Assembly: GCA_050949645.1 (NCBI GenBank)
Contig: JBMNGC010000001.1
Coordinates: 1,364,001 to 1,428,000, forward strand
Direction of reading: 5' to 3'
DNA: 64,000 bases
From: RUG369 sp050949645
GTDB lineage: Bacteria > Planctomycetota > Planctomycetia > Pirellulales > Thermoguttaceae
How positions within the stretch are numbered: position 1 is the stretch's first letter; every line of letters begins with the position of its first letter. Below the pieces are notes generated by a model. It had not been told where the DNA came from and made no database searches. It saw nothing but the letters and a program-made list of their open reading frames with translations. The translations under genes and the position numbers were made by a program. Positions 61,345-64,000 of the stretch are shown piece after piece.

Positions 61345-63264
61345 ATGTCTCGTTTTCCATCGTTGCGTTCTTTTTGGACGACACTATCTTCCGCGGCGCT
61401 CGTCGCCTCGGTGGTCGCGCTCGGCTGCGCGTCCGTTTTTGCTCAGGGCTCTGGCGATCCAGGCGCCCCAGGCGGAAGCATGTCCGGCTACGATGACAGT
61501 TATTATTACGGTTCTTCGGGAGGCTACGGCGGTCAGCAAAGAGACGTCCTTACCAACCTCGGAAGCGGTATAAAACGACCCGATAATTTTTCAAGCGTTG
61601 GCGCCGTTCAGGCGTTGCTCTATGGAGATACGGCCCTCGTTGTCCATTTTAACCTTGCAAAGATCGACTACGAAAGCACAAAAGCGTTCATCGACGAACT
61701 CGTTGACAAAGCCGCGGGCTCTATTCAGTCCGACGATACTTACCTCGTCCAGCTTCGAGAATACCAGAAAGAAGATCTTAAAGAGTCGGTGCAGGAATAT
61801 CTGTCTACGCTCCAGCGAGCTGTTGTCGAACATTGGTACAACAACGGTATGGACGAAGCATATGTGATAACCTACCAGAGTACCGACCCCGCGGTTTTGG
61901 GATCCACGATCATGGCGTTCCCGACTGAAGGTTTGTCAGAAGCCCAGGTCCAGCGCCTTGTGGACGTTGTCGATAGATATAGTCCTTATGCCGTCTTTGT
62001 TCGTTATGGTTTTGTCATCGCCGTTATAAGACATGACGACGCCCCCGCTTTCGACCTAGCTGCATTCCAAGCCCGGTTTGCACCCAAGCTTCAAAGCGGC
62101 CAAAATCAAAGCTACGGCTCCTATTCTTCCGGCAGCCCCAGATCTAGCGGTTTTGGTTCCAGCGGTTACGGTCCAAACGTAGGCGGATCCTCCTCGACAA
62201 ATTTGGGGTCTAACGCCGCCTCGCTCCAACGCGAATACAGCGCCGAATTAGCAAGCGCACGAGAAGCGCACAAAAGGGACGCTCGACGACTCGTTCTGCC
62301 TCGAATCCGCAACCGCTTCGAGCTACCGGCGTCCGCCGAGGAATCCGCTGACTTTATGCGCGGATTGAGCCTTTCTGACGGCGCTGTGCTAACGTTTGCA
62401 ACAACTGATCTGCAAGGATTAGGGGGCCTCATCCTAAAAGAAGCCGCCTCCGCAGGCGAAGCGGGGACGCCATTCGGCGCTCTTGGTCAACTCTCTGGTT
62501 CCGCGCCCGGCGCAACTCCCGCAGCGCCCAAGCTCTCCTTGGGCTCAATGGATGAGTTGTTAGGAAACGAAACCGCTAGTCTGGACGATCTCTCCTGCCT
62601 AACCTTCTCGATCTCGCTTGTTGGAGACGCTCCCCGAGGAGTCTTGTTCCTTTCATTCAATAACGAAGATGACGCCAAGAGCAGCGCCAAAGTCATTGAA
62701 ACAACACTAACCTTGACTGGCCCGATGATCCTGGAAGGATTGAAAAATCAAATGGCCAACGCGGGAATCGATACCAATGAAGTCGATCTTTCGCCTATTT
62801 TCAGCGGGATCTTGGCCGGTCTCAAGCCTCGGGTCTCCGGATCAGACCTTGCGCTCGTTCTCGACCTTGAGCCGCTAAAGGCCAATGCAGGCCTTTTCGT
62901 TCCGTTGCTAGGCGGCGTTGAAACCAAGTCCCGACAGGAGATGGAGTCGGATATGATCGACTGGTCGATCGGAAGCGCCCCCGGCGGCGCGTCCACAACC
63001 GCTCCTGCCGACGACTCGGCCGCCGCAGATCCTGACGACCCGTTCGGTTCACTCGATCTGTTCAACACAGACGACGCGTCCGACGACGACTCGTCTACCG
63101 TCGATCCTGACGACCCGTTCGGTTCATCCGATCCGTTCGGCGCTGACGACGACTCCACTGGCGCTCCTGCCGACGATCCGTTTGGCACGGACGATCCCTT
63201 TGATCCATTCGGCTCCGGCAACGACTCCACCGACGATGAAGAAGATGAAGATCCCTTCGCATGA
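61345..63264 (+). CDS. Secreted protein of unknown function with acidic DPDDPFG-rich tail
   Basis: 639 residues. The N-terminus has a signal peptide (~12-34, SSAALVASVVALGCASVFAQ), with an LGC that could be a lipobox. A Gly/Tyr/Ser-rich linker follows (~35-65). The main body, ~75-545, is soluble alpha/beta without a motif I can name; a second Gly/Ser-rich segment (~255-285) splits it. The last ~95 residues are Asp/Ser-rich with repeats of DPDDPFGS and variants, DDPFGTDDPFDPFG among them. Planctomycete-specific families of this kind exist, but I recognise none here. GGAGAAAC precedes ATG 61345. A strong terminator follows the stop. It looks like an abundant exported protein, but that is inference. 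Confidence 0.7.
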   Translation: MSRFPSLRSFWTTLSSAALVASVVALGCASVFAQGSGDPGAPGGSMSGYDDSYYYGSSGGYGGQQRDVLTNLGSGIKRPDNFSSVGAVQALLYGDTALVVHFNLAKIDYESTKAFIDELVDKAAGSIQSDDTYLVQLREYQKEDLKESVQEYLSTLQRAVVEHWYNNGMDEAYVITYQSTDPAVLGSTIMAFPTEGLSEAQVQRLVDVVDRYSPYAVFVRYGFVIAVIRHDDAPAFDLAAFQARFAPKLQSGQNQSYGSYSSGSPRSSGFGSSGYGPNVGGSSSTNLGSNAASLQREYSAELASAREAHKRDARRLVLPRIRNRFELPASAEESADFMRGLSLSDGAVLTFATTDLQGLGGLILKEAASAGEAGTPFGALGQLSGSAPGATPAAPKLSLGSMDELLGNETASLDDLSCLTFSISLVGDAPRGVLFLSFNNEDDAKSSAKVIETTLTLTGPMILEGLKNQMANAGIDTNEVDLSPIFSGILAGLKPRVSGSDLALVLDLEPLKANAGLFVPLLGGVETKSRQEMESDMIDWSIGSAPGGASTTAPADDSAAADPDDPFGSLDLFNTDDASDDDSSTVDPDDPFGSSDPFGADDDSTGAPADDPFGTDDPFDPFGSGNDSTDDEEDEDPFA

Positions 63265-63304
63265 CGTTCCTACCCTCGTGTCTTTAACATCGAGGGAATC
63301 AATA

Positions 63305-63346
63305 AAAAAACCGGACTGACCTTACAGGGGTTAGTCCGGTTTTTTA
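63305..63346 (+). terminator. Rho-independent terminator of the secreted-protein gene
   Basis: CCGGACTGACC pairs with GGTTAGTCCGG (11 bp, one G-T pair), flanked by an A6/T6 extension, with a 7-base loop. Confidence 0.9.
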
Positions 63347-63616
63347 AATAACTAATCTCTCATGCTCGCCAGCTACGGCGTTCGCACGAAATCCCCAACC
63401 TTTGCGTCAGTTGTTCGTTAAGCGTCTACGTCGGTTGCTCGAGAGACTGCAAACCCGCCGCCAACCATGGCAGATGAATCGCTTTACGCTCAACGATCAT
63501 AACGCTCAATCTCTATGATCGATTGGCTTACATACAGTCGCCATGTACGGCGGCTCCCAGCACGCGCCGAACTTGACGGCATGGTTGCAGGAATCTTTTC
63601 AAGTCTAGAGTCTAAC

Positions 63617-63651
63617 AAAAAAGACGACGCGTCGCAGGACGCGTCGTCTTT
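63617..63651 (-). terminator. Rho-independent terminator of the ABC permease gene
   Basis: A perfect 12-bp stem (63621-63632 with 63639-63650), a 6-base loop, and a run of six T on the minus strand. Confidence 0.9.
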
Positions 63652-63694
63652 CAAAGGAGCGTTCGCTCGGTCCCCTTAATGAAACAACCCGGAC

Positions 63695-64000
63695 TTACGC
63701 AAGGTCGCGGTCCTCGAAGAGAACCAGGGAAAGGAGCATGGCAACAAAGGCGAACAACGCCGAATAAAGTCCCGCTACCCCGACGTATGCCCAGCTTACT
63801 GGCGTGTTCATAGCAATCGCCGTCTCCATATTAAAGTGGTCCAGTATCGGTATAAACGCGCAAATCAAGTTTGCGAAGAACCCTATAATCGGCATTTCAG
63901 TCACGGCGTTGGACAGGACGATCATCGGAACAATGTGTCCCAAGACATAGATCGTCAGGCAGACGGTCAGGTTCGGCAGGAGCGAGAGGCGCGTCGAAAT
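63695..64000 (-). CDS. ABC-2-type transporter permease, C-terminal fragment
   Basis: The frame is open to the right edge, so the start is outside. The last ~101 residues contain at least two strongly hydrophobic helices (LTVCLTIYVLGHIVPMIVL and YVGVAGLYSALFAFVAMLL) and end in a short charged tail FEDRDLA. STRLSLLPNLTVCL and the following helix fit the end of permeases like those of ABC-2 exporters in Planctomycetes. The ATP-binding partner should be upstream, beyond the window. The call is from pattern only. Confidence 0.6.
   Translation of the reverse strand: MSTRLSLLPNLTVCLTIYVLGHIVPMIVLSNAVTEMPIIGFFANLICAFIPILDHFNMETAIAMNTPVSWAYVGVAGLYSALFAFVAMLLSLVLFEDRDLA

Larger units (their letters stand above)
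63265..63694. other. Intergenic region between two convergent genes with two terminators
   Basis: Terminators at 63305-63346 (plus) and 63617-63651 (minus). Between them (63360-63610) I see no gene and no repeat. Confidence 0.6.

Overview
The window reads as a stretch of chromosome from a Planctomycetota bacterium, most like the Pirellulales and their gut or host-associated relatives. This is inferred from gene content, not from a marker gene. The supporting signs are a DUF1080 C-terminus, a DUF1573 protein, a four-repeat DUF11 protein, a lipoprotein TolC-type porin with a long extra tail, a sigma-54 factor with matching NtrC-type regulator, a complete MoxR-DUF58-Bat gene cluster, a FabZ-ACP-FabZ-FabF cluster with an unusually long carrier protein, and very long low-complexity envelope proteins. 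Shine-Dalgarno sequences are patchy. Many genes stand alone between strong hairpin terminators. I saw no tRNA, rRNA, CRISPR array, insertion sequence, integrase or phage gene, so this looks like core chromosome and not an island.

Layout. 1-9.7 kb: end of a DUF1080 protein, a TolC-like lipoprotein, a DNA-binding/PTS-EIIA hybrid, a DtxR/MntR-type metal regulator (minus), pgk (minus), an ExbB/MotA-type channel protein without a visible partner, and a divergent rpoN. 10-26 kb: a triple-fusion MFS/acyltransferase/acyl-ACP synthetase, a small lipoprotein, a transglutaminase-like/TPR protein (minus), DUF1573 and DUF11 proteins, tsaE overlapping a YfhO-like membrane protein, and an enolase-superfamily epimerase (minus). 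26-39 kb is almost all minus strand: a 1452-residue bitopic LysM protein directly downstream of rsmH, an isolated fliR, a membrane-anchored HtrA-like protease with a small membrane protein, a TauE/SafE permease and a CorC/CNNM-type CBS protein.

39-51 kb is a plus-strand block: an NtrC-family regulator whose end overlaps a SET-domain protein, then MoxR, DUF58, a BatD-partner-like membrane protein, BatA, a fused BatB/BatC and BatD, closed by a terminator. The AAA+ ATPase plus several von Willebrand A membrane proteins probably form one envelope-associated chaperone or assembly machine. 51-64 kb: an EF-P-like EfpL, holA converging on folK, a fused aroD-aroE, the fatty-acid cluster, a nucleoside-deoxyribosyltransferase-like protein, a GT39-like membrane glycosyltransferase, a secreted protein of unknown function with an acidic DPDDPFG tail, and the end of an ABC-2-type permease.

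No single locus is a clear-cut new defence or biosynthetic system. The items most worth a second look are the SET methyltransferase coupled to a GAFTDA enhancer-binding protein, the divergent sigma-54 with a large insertion, the giant LysM protein occupying the usual ftsL position after rsmH, the BatB/BatC fusion that keeps an internal signal-peptide-like junction, and the duplicated dehydratase/long-ACP cluster.
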